Assembly: GCF_964036595.1 (NCBI RefSeq)
Contig: NZ_OZ038523.1
Location: 2,176,501 to 2,240,500 of the forward strand
Direction: 5' to 3'
DNA: 64,000 bases
Origin: Tenacibaculum sp. 190524A05c
GTDB taxonomy: Bacteria; Bacteroidota; Bacteroidia; Flavobacteriales; Flavobacteriaceae
Part shown: positions 26,919 through 35,099 of the stretch, piece by piece
How positions within the stretch are numbered: the first letter of the stretch is position 1
Layout of the letters: every line of letters starts with the position of its first letter
The notes under the pieces: model-generated
Databases searched by the model: none
The model's input: only the letters and a program-made list of their open reading frames with translations
What the model was told of the DNA's origin: nothing
Translations under genes and position numbers: made by a program

Positions 26919-28715
26919 TTAATCATTTAATTTCAATACTGCCATAAACGCTTGCTGTGGAATTTCTACGTTTCCAACCTGACGCATACGTTTCTTACCT
27001 TTCTTTTGCTTTTCTAAAAGTTTACGTTTACGAGAAATATCTCCTCCATAACATTTAGCAGTTACATCTTTACGTAAAGCTTTTACAGTTTCACGAGCAA
27101 TAATCTTAGCTCCAATTGCAGCTTGAATAGGAATATCGAATTGCTGACGTGGAATTAACTCCTTTAATTTCTCACAAATCCTTTTCCCTATAGAATATGC
27201 ATTACTATCGTGTAATAAAGATGAAAGTGCATCAACCGATTGTCCGTTTAATAACATATCTACACGAACAAGTTTTGATTTCTTCATTCCAATTGGGTGA
27301 TAATCAAAAGATGCATATCCTTTAGAAACTGTTTTTAATCTATCATAGAAATCGAATACAATTTCTGCTAATGGCATTTCAAAAATCAATTCAACTCGTT
27401 CTGGAGTTAAATACGTTTGATTAATGATTTGTCCACGTTTCTCAATACATAAACTCATTACTTGTCCAACGAAATCAGATTTCGTGATAATCGAAGCTTT
27501 AATAAATGGCTCCTCTACTCTATCTAATTTTGATGGATCCGGTAAATCTGATGGATTATTTACAATAATAATCTCGTCTGGTTCTTTCTTTGTATATGCA
27601 TGATAAGATACGTTAGGAACCGTAGTAATAACTGTCATGTTAAACTCACGTTCTAAACGTTCTTGGATAATCTCCATGTGTAACATTCCTAAGAATCCAC
27701 AACGGAAACCGAAACCTAAAGCCGCAGAACTCTCTGGTTGAAATACTAAAGAAGCATCATTCAATTGTAACTTCTCCATAGAAGCTCTTAACTCTTCATA
27801 ATCCTCAGTATCTACAGGATAAATACCTGCGAATACCATTGGCTTTACATCCTCAAAACCTTCAATATTATCAGTTGTTGGATTTGCAAAATCTGTAATA
27901 GTATCTCCTACCTTTACTTCCTTCGCTGTTTTAATACCTGTAATTAAATATCCAACATCACCAGTTTTAATTTCTTTCTTTGGCTCTTGATTTAACTTTA
28001 ACGTTCCAACCTCATCTGCGAAATAATCATTTCCAGTAGCCATGAACTTAATCTTTTGGTTCTTTTTAATTGAACCATCGATAATTCTGAAGTAGGTTTC
28101 AATTCCTCTATATGAATTATAAACACTATCAAAAATTAAAGCTTTTAAAGGTGCATCTGGATTTCCTTCCGGAGCAGGAATTCTATCAATAATTGCTTCT
28201 AAAATATTATCTACTCCGAATCCTGTTTTTCCACTTGCAGGAATTACATCTTCAGGATCACAACCTAATAAGTCTACAATATCATCAGTAACTTCTTCTG
28301 GATTCGCAGAAGGCAAATCAACTTTATTTAATACTGGAATAATCTCCAAGTCGTTTTCTAAAGCTAAGTATAAGTTAGAAATAGTTTGCGCTTGAATACT
28401 TTGAGCAGCATCAACAATTAATAAAGCTCCTTCACAAGCCGCAATAGAACGTGAAACTTCGTAAGAAAAATCTACATGACCTGGAGTGTCGATTAAATTC
28501 AAGATATATGGTTCTCCATTGTGAACATAATCCATTTGAATTGCGTGTGATTTAATTGTAATTCCACGCTCTCTCTCCAAATCCATATTATCTAATAATT
28601 GATCTTGTTTTTCTCGCTCAGTTACTGTTTGAGTAAAATCTAATAATCTATCAGCAAGTGTACTTTTTCCATGATCAATATGGGCGATAATACAAAAATT
28701 CCTAATGTTTTTCAT
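26919..28715 (-). CDS. lepA: Elongation factor 4 (LepA)
   Basis: 598 aa from the ATG at 28713-28715. A 60-nt longer frame to 28775 crosses the promoter and is rejected. The G1 motif is in '[17 protein letters not shown]', G3 'DTPGHVDF', G4 'NKVDLPS', and the LepA C-terminal domain ends '[16 protein letters not shown]'. It is a ribosome-associated GTPase that affects initiation and elongation under stress. A very good promoter (28744-28776, minus) drives it alone. Confidence 0.97.
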   Translation of the reverse strand: MKNIRNFCIIAHIDHGKSTLADRLLDFTQTVTEREKQDQLLDNMDLERERGITIKSHAIQMDYVHNGEPYILNLIDTPGHVDFSYEVSRSIAACEGALLIVDAAQSIQAQTISNLYLALENDLEIIPVLNKVDLPSANPEEVTDDIVDLLGCDPEDVIPASGKTGFGVDNILEAIIDRIPAPEGNPDAPLKALIFDSVYNSYRGIETYFRIIDGSIKKNQKIKFMATGNDYFADEVGTLKLNQEPKKEIKTGDVGYLITGIKTAKEVKVGDTITDFANPTTDNIEGFEDVKPMVFAGIYPVDTEDYEELRASMEKLQLNDASLVFQPESSAALGFGFRCGFLGMLHMEIIQERLEREFNMTVITTVPNVSYHAYTKKEPDEIIIVNNPSDLPDPSKLDRVEEPFIKASIITKSDFVGQVMSLCIEKRGQIINQTYLTPERVELIFEMPLAEIVFDFYDRLKTVSKGYASFDYHPIGMKKSKLVRVDMLLNGQSVDALSSLLHDSNAYSIGKRICEKLKELIPRQQFDIPIQAAIGAKIIARETVKALRKDVTAKCYGGDISRKRKLLEKQKKGKKRMRQVGNVEIPQQAFMAVLKLND

Positions 28716-28743
28716 TCGTTCTTTATTCCTTCTTAATGACTTG

Positions 28744-28776
28744 CAAAGATACGCTAATTGTACCGTGTCTGGCAAA
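28744..28776 (-). promoter_or_regulatory. Promoter of lepA
   Basis: Read on the minus strand: TTTG (28776-28773), 21 nt, then TATCTTTG (28751-28744). Both boxes match the Bacteroidota consensus. The start codon lies 28 nt downstream. Confidence 0.78.
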
Positions 28777-28904
28777 TAAAAGTTTAGGTATAGAATTTAA
28801 TTCGAATTACAAGTAGCTGATTTCACATGAATAAACTATTTCAACAGAACAACCGCATAAAACCTGAGGCTTAAAATGGATTGTTCACGAAATTTTCAAC
28901 CCCA

Positions 28905-28983
28905 TTTTTTCCCTTTTAACCCAAAAAAGTTCCTTTTAACAATGTTTTATAAGGATTAAACAAAACTTCTGAAATACTTTCGT
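28905..28983 (+). promoter_or_regulatory. Promoter-like module, copy 1
   Basis: It begins with TTTTTTCCCTTTTAACC, has a second CCTTTTAAC 20 nt after the first TTTTAAC, and ends with ATACTTTCGT, a variant of the TAnnTTTG -7 box. It aligns without gaps to copy 2 (53 of 79 positions by eye). No gene follows within 300 nt. Confidence 0.55.
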
Positions 28984-29257
28984 CTACGAATTAATGAACA
29001 GAAGGCTACTTGATTTGTTTTACAATTTATGTAGTCATATTTAAAATACCCATTGTGATTGTTCAGAGTAATATCTGGATAATGTTGTTAGAGCGCTGAT
29101 TCTTGAATTGGCAGATTATACTCAGCATATATGTTTTATGCTTTTGGATTAAAAACTAGGTTAAAGGGGGACGTATTAATAATTAAAGTTTTAAATTCAT
29201 TTAATTAATTAACACCTTATGCTGAGTTCTCTTACAAACAGTTTCTTTTAAACGTTC

Positions 29258-29336
29258 TTTTTTCCCTTTTAACCTAAAATAATTCCTGTTAAGTGAGTTT
29301 ATTCCTTTTAAAACACTGGATACACTATACTTTCGT
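29258..29336 (+). promoter_or_regulatory. Promoter-like module, copy 2 (upstream of the haem-motif lipoprotein operon)
   Basis: Same start (TTTTTTCCCTTTTAACC) and end (ATACTTTCGT) as copy 1, with further TTAA-containing repeats about 20 and 38 nt after the first. The -7-like end lies about 75 nt before the ATG at 29410. Confidence 0.6.
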
Positions 29337-29409
29337 GGAAGCTTTAAAATGGAATTTATATGGAATAAAGCTTTTGCTTTTTTCGTTATTAAATCATAAA
29401 CATCATATC

Positions 29410-29772
29410 ATGAAAAAACTAAACCTAACATTACTTTTAGCCTTATCAATTTCGATAATGAGTTGTTCTTCTTCTGAAGTATCTAGTGAAGATCCAGTAG
29501 TTATTGATCCTACAACTAAAGTTACTTACGAAAAAGATGTAAAAAACATTATTAATAACAGCTGTGCTGTTAGTGGATGCCATACAGGATCATCTCCTGC
29601 AGCTGGAATTGCTTTCAACACTTATAATCAAGTAAGAAGTCAAGCAGAAAACGGAAATTTAATTGGTCGTATAAACAGTGGTTCTAATCCAATGCCTCCA
29701 ACAGGATTACTACCAACTTCAACAAGAAGTATTATTGATCAATGGAAGGCAGACGGATTCCTTGAAAACTAA
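29410..29772 (+). CDS. Lipoprotein with c-type-haem-like CX4CH motif
   Basis: 120 aa from the ATG at 29410; an in-frame extension back to 29293 covers the promoter and is rejected. Lipoprotein signal with lipobox Cys at about 19 ('SIMSCSSSEV'). The domain 'VTYEKDVKNIINNSC' followed by 'CAVSGCH' (about 52-58) and 'PMPPTG' resembles small cytochrome-c-like modules of Bacteroidota, but the haem motif has four residues, not two, between the cysteines. It may bind haem atypically or not at all. First gene of a four-gene operon with YceI, OB-fold and DUF5777 proteins. Confidence 0.8.
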   Translation: MKKLNLTLLLALSISIMSCSSSEVSSEDPVVIDPTTKVTYEKDVKNIINNSCAVSGCHTGSSPAAGIAFNTYNQVRSQAENGNLIGRINSGSNPMPPTGLLPTSTRSIIDQWKADGFLEN

Positions 29773-29799
29773 ACATTAACTATAAAAAGAAACTACCCC

Positions 29800-30333
29800 A
29801 TGAGATTACTCGTAATTATTTTATTGATTTCCCAATCTGTTTTTGCTCAAAAATATTTCACAAGAACTGGATCTACTGGATTTAGAGCTTCTGTAAAAGC
29901 TTTTGAACCAGTACAAGCTCTTAATAAAAGTACAAGTGCAATTATTACTAATGACGGACAAATTGCAGCACAATTATTTATTAGTGCATTTAAATTTAGA
30001 TTAGCATTAATGCAAGAACACTTTAATGAAAACTTTATGGATTCTGCTGAATTTCCAAAAGCTACATTTAGAGGTAAAGTTGAAGATGTTAACTTAAGTG
30101 AATTAAAAGATTCTAAAGAAGTTGTAATAAAAGGTGTATTAACTGTAAAAGGAATCGACAAGAACATAGAAACAAAAGGAACCTTGTCTAGAATTGGTGA
30201 TAAGGTAAAATTGGTTTCAAAATTAGTAGTTCTTCCTGGTGATTTCAACATTGAAATCCCAAGTTTAATACGTCGTAAAATCGCTCGTGAGGTAACTATT
30301 GATTTAAACTATGAATTCACTGAAAAAAAATAA
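29800..30333 (+). CDS. YceI-family periplasmic protein
   Basis: 177 aa. Signal peptide 1-16 ('LISQSVFAQ'). The YceI lipocalin-like barrel is visible in 'FKFRLALMQEHFNENFMDSA', 'FPKATFRGKVEDV' and 'GVLTVKGIDKNIETKGTL'. YceI relatives bind isoprenoid or other long-chain lipophilic molecules. It follows the haem-motif lipoprotein after 27 nt and overlaps the next gene by 23 nt, so it is co-expressed with both. Confidence 0.9.
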   Translation: MRLLVIILLISQSVFAQKYFTRTGSTGFRASVKAFEPVQALNKSTSAIITNDGQIAAQLFISAFKFRLALMQEHFNENFMDSAEFPKATFRGKVEDVNLSELKDSKEVVIKGVLTVKGIDKNIETKGTLSRIGDKVKLVSKLVVLPGDFNIEIPSLIRRKIAREVTIDLNYEFTEKK

Positions 30334-30694
30334 GAAACTAATTCTCGTCTCTATAATAGTTTTAGCAGGCTTCTTTACATACAATTATGTATTTCAAGAA
30401 ACTGAAACAACAGAAGATATAGAGGTTGTTTTTACAGGATCTTCCAAGGATTTAATATCTAAGATCAATGAAGGAACAACATATACAAGTAAAGCTGTAC
30501 TGATTGAAGGAAAAATTTCAACAATAAATGATGAAGGAATTGTAATTGATGAAAGTGTTTTCTGTCAATTTACAAACCCTGACACAGTGCAACAATTAAA
30601 ACAAAATCAATCTGTAAAAGTCAAAGGAATTATTATTGGCTACGATGATTTATTAAACGAATTAAAACTGAACCAATGTATTATAAAAGACTAA
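30311..30694 (+). CDS. Membrane-anchored OB-fold (tRNA_anti-like) protein
   Basis: 127 aa. N-terminal TM anchor (about 8-26), then an OB-like domain with 'SKAVLIEGKISTINDEGIV' and 'QSVKVKGIIIGYDDLLNELK', as in the tRNA_anti-like/NlpE-type periplasmic OB proteins. It starts inside the YceI gene (23-nt overlap) and ends inside the next gene (19-nt overlap), showing tight coupling. Ligand unknown. Confidence 0.8.
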   Translation: MNSLKKNKKLILVSIIVLAGFFTYNYVFQETETTEDIEVVFTGSSKDLISKINEGTTYTSKAVLIEGKISTINDEGIVIDESVFCQFTNPDTVQQLKQNQSVKVKGIIIGYDDLLNELKLNQCIIKD

Positions 30695-31575
30695 CTATAC
30701 TTTTCTGTTTTATTTTTTCACTCAACATCTTTTCGACATTCGCTCAGGAAGATTTGTTAAACGAACTAGATGATTTAGTAAAAAAAGATAAAGATTCAAC
30801 AAAAAATAATGATGGAGGTGAAACTAATTTTGAACTTCCAGCATTCAAAACACTCAAAATTGGCAACTTGCAATCAACAAAAGTTGCCGATAAAGGGGAT
30901 TTATTCTTAATTGTTTCGCATAGATTCGGGCCTTTAAAAGATGGTTTTGATACTTTTCTAGGTCTTGATCTAGCGAATACAAAGATTGAGTTGTTATATA
31001 GTTTTTTCGACGGACTTCAATTTAGCATTAGTAGAGAATCTTTTGAAAAGACGATCGCTTTTGCTAGTAAAGTCCGTTTAAAAAGACAATCCAATTCTTT
31101 CCCTTTAAATTTAACTGCATATGGAACAATGAATATTAATGCAGAATTAAGTAATAGTCGTTTTACCAATTACACTTTAAAGGACGAAGATAGATTTAGC
31201 TATGCATTACAATTTTTAGCTTCTCGTAGATTTTCTAAAAACTTCTCTTTAGAGTTAGCTCCAACATATGTGAGAGAAAATTTACAAATCTTAGATGAAA
31301 CTTTTGAAGCCAATCATAACCAATTTGCTTTAGGAATTGGAGGTCGTTTAAAGCTTAGTAAAAGAATAAGTTTTAATGCAGAATATGTACATAATTTCAA
31401 CAGGCACAAAAATTCAATTTTCTATAACCCATATACATTTGGAGTTGATATAGAAACTGGAGGTCATGTATTTCAATTACTATTCACGAATGCACAATCT
31501 ACTAATGAACCAGGATACATTAGTAATGCTGGTGGCGATATAGCATTTGGATTTAATATCGTAAGAGTATTTTAG
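30676..31575 (+). CDS. DUF5777 outer-membrane beta-barrel protein
   Basis: 299 aa. Signal peptide 1-24 ('NIFSTFAQ'), acidic linker, then 'FKTLKIGNLQSTKVADKGDL' and 'LFLIVSHRFGPLKDGFDTFLGL', the DUF5777 signature, with barrel strands to the C-terminus 'FNIVRVF'. The family recurs in Bacteroidota beside YceI and haem lipoproteins; its function is undescribed as far as I know. Last gene of the operon; the terminator hairpin overlaps the convergent gene's 3' end. Confidence 0.88.
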   Translation: MYYKRLTILFCFIFSLNIFSTFAQEDLLNELDDLVKKDKDSTKNNDGGETNFELPAFKTLKIGNLQSTKVADKGDLFLIVSHRFGPLKDGFDTFLGLDLANTKIELLYSFFDGLQFSISRESFEKTIAFASKVRLKRQSNSFPLNLTAYGTMNINAELSNSRFTNYTLKDEDRFSYALQFLASRRFSKNFSLELAPTYVRENLQILDETFEANHNQFALGIGGRLKLSKRISFNAEYVHNFNRHKNSIFYNPYTFGVDIETGGHVFQLLFTNAQSTNEPGYISNAGGDIAFGFNIVRVF

Positions 31576-31594
31576 CGATTAATCCCTGTCTAAA

Positions 31595-31641
31595 AAATGT
31601 AGTTTACTTCTAATTAATCATGATTAGGGTAAACTACATTT
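31595..31641. terminator. Long bidirectional terminator hairpin overlapping a coding 3' end
   Basis: AAATGTAGTTTAC (31595-31607) is perfectly complementary to GTAAACTACATTT (31629-31641), with five more pairs inside (31610-31614 with 31623-31627). The plus side is followed by ACTTTTTCT and the minus side by TTTTTT. The 3' arm lies in the last codons of the oxidoreductase gene. Confidence 0.82.
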
Positions 31642-32591
31642 ACTTTTTCTCTTATTTTATCTAAAGTTTTGATTAATCTCAAACTGAATTCATTGGTTAA
31701 AATTGGACTTTCTATCAATCCTTGATCTAAACACTCCATCACATGAGAAGCTTCAAAATAATAACCATATCCTGGTCCGTCATCTTCTTTTAATTCCTGA
31801 ATCCCATCTTCTGTTTTTATAATAATCGGACAATTCATTTCTCTTGAAATCTGAACCGTTCCTTTCTCAAAATGAAAAATTGAAAAATTCGGAGTATCAT
31901 TTTTAAAACCTGCTCTTAAATATGCTTTTTGATTATTCTCATATTCAAAAATAATATCAATATGTTCATCTGATCCTGTTGGACTTTTAATTGCATTAGA
32001 GATGATATTTTTAGGTTCTCCTAAAGTTTCAAGTGCTGTAAATACCGGATAAATTCCAATATCGAGTAAAGCTCCACCACCTAGGTCCAAGTTGTATAAT
32101 CTACTTTTTTCATTATATGGTGAATGAAACATAAAATCAGACTGTACAGTTTTAAGTGCTCCTAATTTTTTAGACTCAATTATCGATAAAACCTTCTTAA
32201 ATGTGGGAACCAAACGAGTCCAAAAAGCTTCCATTAAAAAAGTATTATACTCTTTCGAAGCATTAATCATTAACTGAACTTCCTTTTCGTTTATGGCAAA
32301 AGCTTTTTCGCATAAAACCGCCTTTTTATGTTTTAGAGATAATAATGTATGCTCGCAGTGCAATGTATGAGGTGTTGCAATGTAAACGATATCAACATTA
32401 TCATCTTCTAACATTTCAAGATAACTTCCATAGGCTTTTTCAAAACCAAACTTATCTGCAAACTTTTCCGCTTTAGATATATCTCGTGAAGCTGCAGCAT
32501 ATAAAACGGCGCTATCTAATACTTTTAAATCGCTTGCAAAAATTTCTGCTATCCAACCACAACCTAATATGGCCCAATTATACTTCTTCAA
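31614..32591 (-). CDS. Gfo/Idh/MocA-family NAD(P)-dependent oxidoreductase
   Basis: 325 aa. N-terminal Rossmann fold 'WAILGCGWIAEIFASDLK', the catalytic-site 'CEKAFA' motif (about 95-100), and the C-terminal alpha/beta domain with 'GGGALLDIGIYPV'. The family oxidises or reduces sugars, inositols and related compounds; the substrate cannot be told here. It stands alone, convergent with the DUF5777 operon; its stop codon lies within the shared terminator stem-loop. Confidence 0.92.
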   Translation of the reverse strand: MKKYNWAILGCGWIAEIFASDLKVLDSAVLYAAASRDISKAEKFADKFGFEKAYGSYLEMLEDDNVDIVYIATPHTLHCEHTLLSLKHKKAVLCEKAFAINEKEVQLMINASKEYNTFLMEAFWTRLVPTFKKVLSIIESKKLGALKTVQSDFMFHSPYNEKSRLYNLDLGGGALLDIGIYPVFTALETLGEPKNIISNAIKSPTGSDEHIDIIFEYENNQKAYLRAGFKNDTPNFSIFHFEKGTVQISREMNCPIIIKTEDGIQELKEDDGPGYGYYFEASHVMECLDQGLIESPILTNEFSLRLIKTLDKIREKVNVVYPNHD

Positions 32592-32710
32592 AAGGAAAAT
32601 ATTTTAATTCAAGTGAAAAGTACAGCAAAACAAATCATGTTACTGATATTAATTCAGCAAACATTCAACAATTTATTCTTCAAAAAAACTAGTTAATCTA
32701 GGCTTACTAA

Positions 32711-32902
32711 TTACAAACCACCGAAACAAAGTCCTAATCCAACTATTAAATACAGAACTGCCAAAATGTAAAACACAACAGAAACTTCTTTATATTTTTT
32801 TCGAAGCAAAAAACCAATTGCTGCAAGAACTAAAGGCGGAACCAATAGAATTACAAATATGATAATGAAAATACCAGAATAATCAGCTTCTAAAGGAATC
32901 AT
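32711..32902 (-). CDS. Small two-TM membrane protein of the radical SAM operon
   Basis: 63 aa. Two hydrophobic segments (about 9-32 and 42-63) are separated by a basic stretch 'LRKKYKEVS'. The ATG lies 2 nt after the stop of the radical SAM gene, which supports it as a real third gene of that operon. No recognised family. Confidence 0.65.
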   Translation of the reverse strand: MIPLEADYSGIFIIIFVILLVPPLVLAAIGFLLRKKYKEVSVVFYILAVLYLIVGLGLCFGGL

Positions 32903-32904
32903 AG

Positions 32905-34293
32905 TTACAAGGTTTTTAAAGTTTCTAATTGTTTCTTTTTACCGTCTCGATACAACAAATTCATAGTTTCAAAAGGAATAATCTTATAATCCTTATCAAC
33001 AATATGAACGCAAGATTTTTTAATGGCTCTTACATCAAAATTATAAGCATCAATAAACTGCATAATTATAATTCTGAACAAATTATCATAACCTAAATTG
33101 GGAGCATCAATATTTGGTAAACAACACATTATTGATTTTAAATTCTCTTCTGCAACTTCAACTGAATTTCCTGTACTGAACAACTCTATCATTTTACCAT
33201 GTAATTGTTCATCTTGCTCATAAACAATAGTATTTTTACTATTATCCAATAAATCAGCCGGATTTACATATCGAGTTAATGGAAATACTTCTCCGTCTAA
33301 TTTTAATGCATATCCCATGACCAATGCATCTGGATTACAAGGAACAGGAATCAAATCATCTGAATTAAAAATTGGAGCTTGTTCTAAAATTTTTCTTCGA
33401 ACTTCCGTAAGTGTTAATCGATCTGTTTCTGGATCAAAATTCTCTAATCTACCTGCAATTTGAGTTGGTTGCAAAGTAACTCCTCGAACACATTTTTGTT
33501 GTAAAGCATAATCAATAATCTTTCCTATTTCATGATCATTTAACCCTTTTTGCAATGTAACTACAAGAGTTGTAGATAAATTTACCTCGTTTAAGTTTGC
33601 TATGGCTTGTTTCCGTATATCTGATAATTCAGCTCCTCTCATTGTTTTTAGAACCTCATCTTCAAAAGAATCAAACTGTAAATAAATTTCAAAATCAGGA
33701 GTATATGATTTCAACTTTTTTACAAACTCTTTGTCCTTGGCAATTTTGATTCCATTGGTATTTAACATCAAATGCCTAATTGGAAGTGATTTGGCATAAT
33801 CTAGAATTTCAAAAAACTCAGGATGTATTGTTGGTTCTCCTCCACTAATCTGAACAACATCTGGCTCTTTTTCGTTCTTTACAATAGTATCCAACATCTT
33901 TTTAATCTCATCTAAAGTTCTATGTCTACCATATGTTGGCGAAGAACCTGCATAACAAGTTGGACAAGTCAAATTACATCGATCTGTTACTTCTAAAACC
34001 GTTAAACAAGAATGTTGTTCGTGATCTGGACATAAGCCACAATCATACGGACAACCATAATGTGTTTTCGTATTAAAAGTATATGGTGTTTCAGATGGTT
34101 TATTATAGTTTCTGATGTTTTTATAATATTCAATATCATCAGCTATCAAAACTTTTGAATTCCCGTGCTCAGGACATCTTTTGAGCATATAAACCTTATC
34201 ATTCTCAAATACAATTTTAGCATCCACACGTTTCAAACATTCTGGACATAAACTCAAAGTAAAATCGTAATATGTATATTTTCTAACGGGCAT
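32905..34293 (-). CDS. Radical SAM enzyme of the MJ0619/tetraether-synthase-like group
   Basis: 462 aa. An N-terminal zinc-ribbon-like part has 'CPEC' (16-19), Cys40 and 'CPEHG'. Next comes 'CPYDCGLCPDHEQHSC' (81-96) and the radical SAM cluster motif C106xxxC110xxC113 in 'RCNLTCPTCYA'. 'ISGGEPTIHPEF' (149-160) binds SAM. 'CC' near 391 may ligate another centre. The CPYDCGLCP-plus-CNLxCPxC layout is what I know from the MJ0619-type family, some of whose members join or methylate lipids or pterins. The substrate here is unknown. The start overlaps the Lgt-like gene by 11 nt. Confidence 0.85.
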   Translation of the reverse strand: MPVRKYTYYDFTLSLCPECLKRVDAKIVFENDKVYMLKRCPEHGNSKVLIADDIEYYKNIRNYNKPSETPYTFNTKTHYGCPYDCGLCPDHEQHSCLTVLEVTDRCNLTCPTCYAGSSPTYGRHRTLDEIKKMLDTIVKNEKEPDVVQISGGEPTIHPEFFEILDYAKSLPIRHLMLNTNGIKIAKDKEFVKKLKSYTPDFEIYLQFDSFEDEVLKTMRGAELSDIRKQAIANLNEVNLSTTLVVTLQKGLNDHEIGKIIDYALQQKCVRGVTLQPTQIAGRLENFDPETDRLTLTEVRRKILEQAPIFNSDDLIPVPCNPDALVMGYALKLDGEVFPLTRYVNPADLLDNSKNTIVYEQDEQLHGKMIELFSTGNSVEVAEENLKSIMCCLPNIDAPNLGYDNLFRIIIMQFIDAYNFDVRAIKKSCVHIVDKDYKIIPFETMNLLYRDGKKKQLETLKTL

Positions 34294-35020
34294 TTTTCAT
34301 AGCTTTTAGGATAAACTTATAGTAATATAACCAACAAGTTATGCATAATATTTGAATTGTACTTAAACCCAAAATAAAAAACGCATTTGGTTTTAAAAAC
34401 TCAATCATAAATCGAAATCCGAAATAAAACAACATAAAAAGTTTAAAAACTTCACCGCTTTCCAAGTTTCGTTTGAGTTGACTTTTCAAGAATAGAAATA
34501 AAAACACTAAAAAGATTAATTCATATAATGCTAATGGATGACGAATAACGCCATCTCCTAAATCCATTCCTAAGAAAAAATTAGTTTCTCTCCCATAAGT
34601 GAATTCATTAACTCCAGTTAAAAAACAACCGATTCTTCCAATAAAGATTCCGAACACGATAGGTAGCGTGAATAAATCTCCAGATGAATGTCGTTCTCCA
34701 ATAATTTTTTTAGCAATTTCAACTCCCAATAATCCTCCAAACAATCCACCCATAATTGTTTTTGAATTCATTGCATAAATAAAAGACTGATTGGTAAACG
34801 CAAATGGATGTTCTAAAACCCCGATAATTCTAGAACCTAATAATGCTCCAATTGCCGCTCCTAAAATGATATATAATCGATTTGACGAAGGAATTACATC
34901 TTCACTATTCTTTTTCAAATACGCGTAATATCGATACCCCAAGAAGAAAGCCAAGTACTCTAAAATTAAATGAATATTGATCTTAAAACCAAAAACAATA
35001 GGTTCAAAAGGAATGTCCAA
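34283..35020 (-). CDS. Lgt-family membrane protein (divergent paralogue of prolipoprotein diacylglyceryl transferase)
   Basis: 245 aa, about seven TMs. The Lgt pattern is visible: 'GAAIGALLGSRI' (54-64), 'MGGLFGGLLG' (90-99), 'GRIGCFLTG' (128-136) and 'HPLALYE' (161-167). In classical Lgt the second motif begins with an essential His (HGGLxG) and the third reads GRxGNFxNxE; here His is Met and the Asn is Cys. It is therefore probably not the housekeeping Lgt. The overlap with the radical SAM gene suggests a joint role on a lipid. A -7 box (35045-35052, minus) sits back to back with dusB. Confidence 0.82.
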   Translation of the reverse strand: MDIPFEPIVFGFKINIHLILEYLAFFLGYRYYAYLKKNSEDVIPSSNRLYIILGAAIGALLGSRIIGVLEHPFAFTNQSFIYAMNSKTIMGGLFGGLLGVEIAKKIIGERHSSGDLFTLPIVFGIFIGRIGCFLTGVNEFTYGRETNFFLGMDLGDGVIRHPLALYELIFLVFLFLFLKSQLKRNLESGEVFKLFMLFYFGFRFMIEFLKPNAFFILGLSTIQILCITCWLYYYKFILKAMKNAR

Positions 35021-35044
35021 AACGATTTAATTTGAAGTTATTAC

Positions 35045-35052
35045 CAAACATA
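35045..35052 (-). promoter_or_regulatory. -7 element of the Lgt-like/radical SAM operon
   Basis: On the minus strand TATGTTTG fits TAnnTTTG, 24 nt before the ATG at 35020. It lies 24 bp from the oppositely oriented dusB -7 box, so each polymerase site covers the other. Confidence 0.5.
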
Positions 35053-35076
35053 TAAAATCGTTTTTTAAAAAATCTG

Positions 35077-35084
35077 TAATTTTG
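35077..35084 (+). promoter_or_regulatory. -7 element of dusB
   Basis: TAATTTTG fits TAnnTTTG, 15 nt before the dusB ATG (35100); leader about 10 nt. The -33 region is T-rich without a clear TTTG. Confidence 0.5.
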
Positions 35085-35099
35085 CAGCGATTTTGAATT

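Larger units (their letters stand above)
28777..29409. other. Long noncoding region with two related promoter-like modules
   Basis: About 630 bp without a convincing gene (the only ATG frame, at 28994, has 16 codons). It holds two plus-strand copies of a 79-nt module at 28905-28983 and 29258-29336, and a distant 10-bp inverted repeat (29120-29129 and 29218-29227). The second module is correctly placed to drive the 29410-31575 operon. What, if anything, the first module transcribes is not visible. Confidence 0.6.

Noticed and set aside
28994..29044. 16-codon frame after promoter module 1
   Set aside because: Too short to support as a gene and shows no leader-peptide features.
29120..29227. 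Small mobile element (MITE-like) bounded by 10-bp inverted repeats
   Set aside because: No target-site duplication is visible and no second copy occurs in the window; kept only as an inverted repeat.
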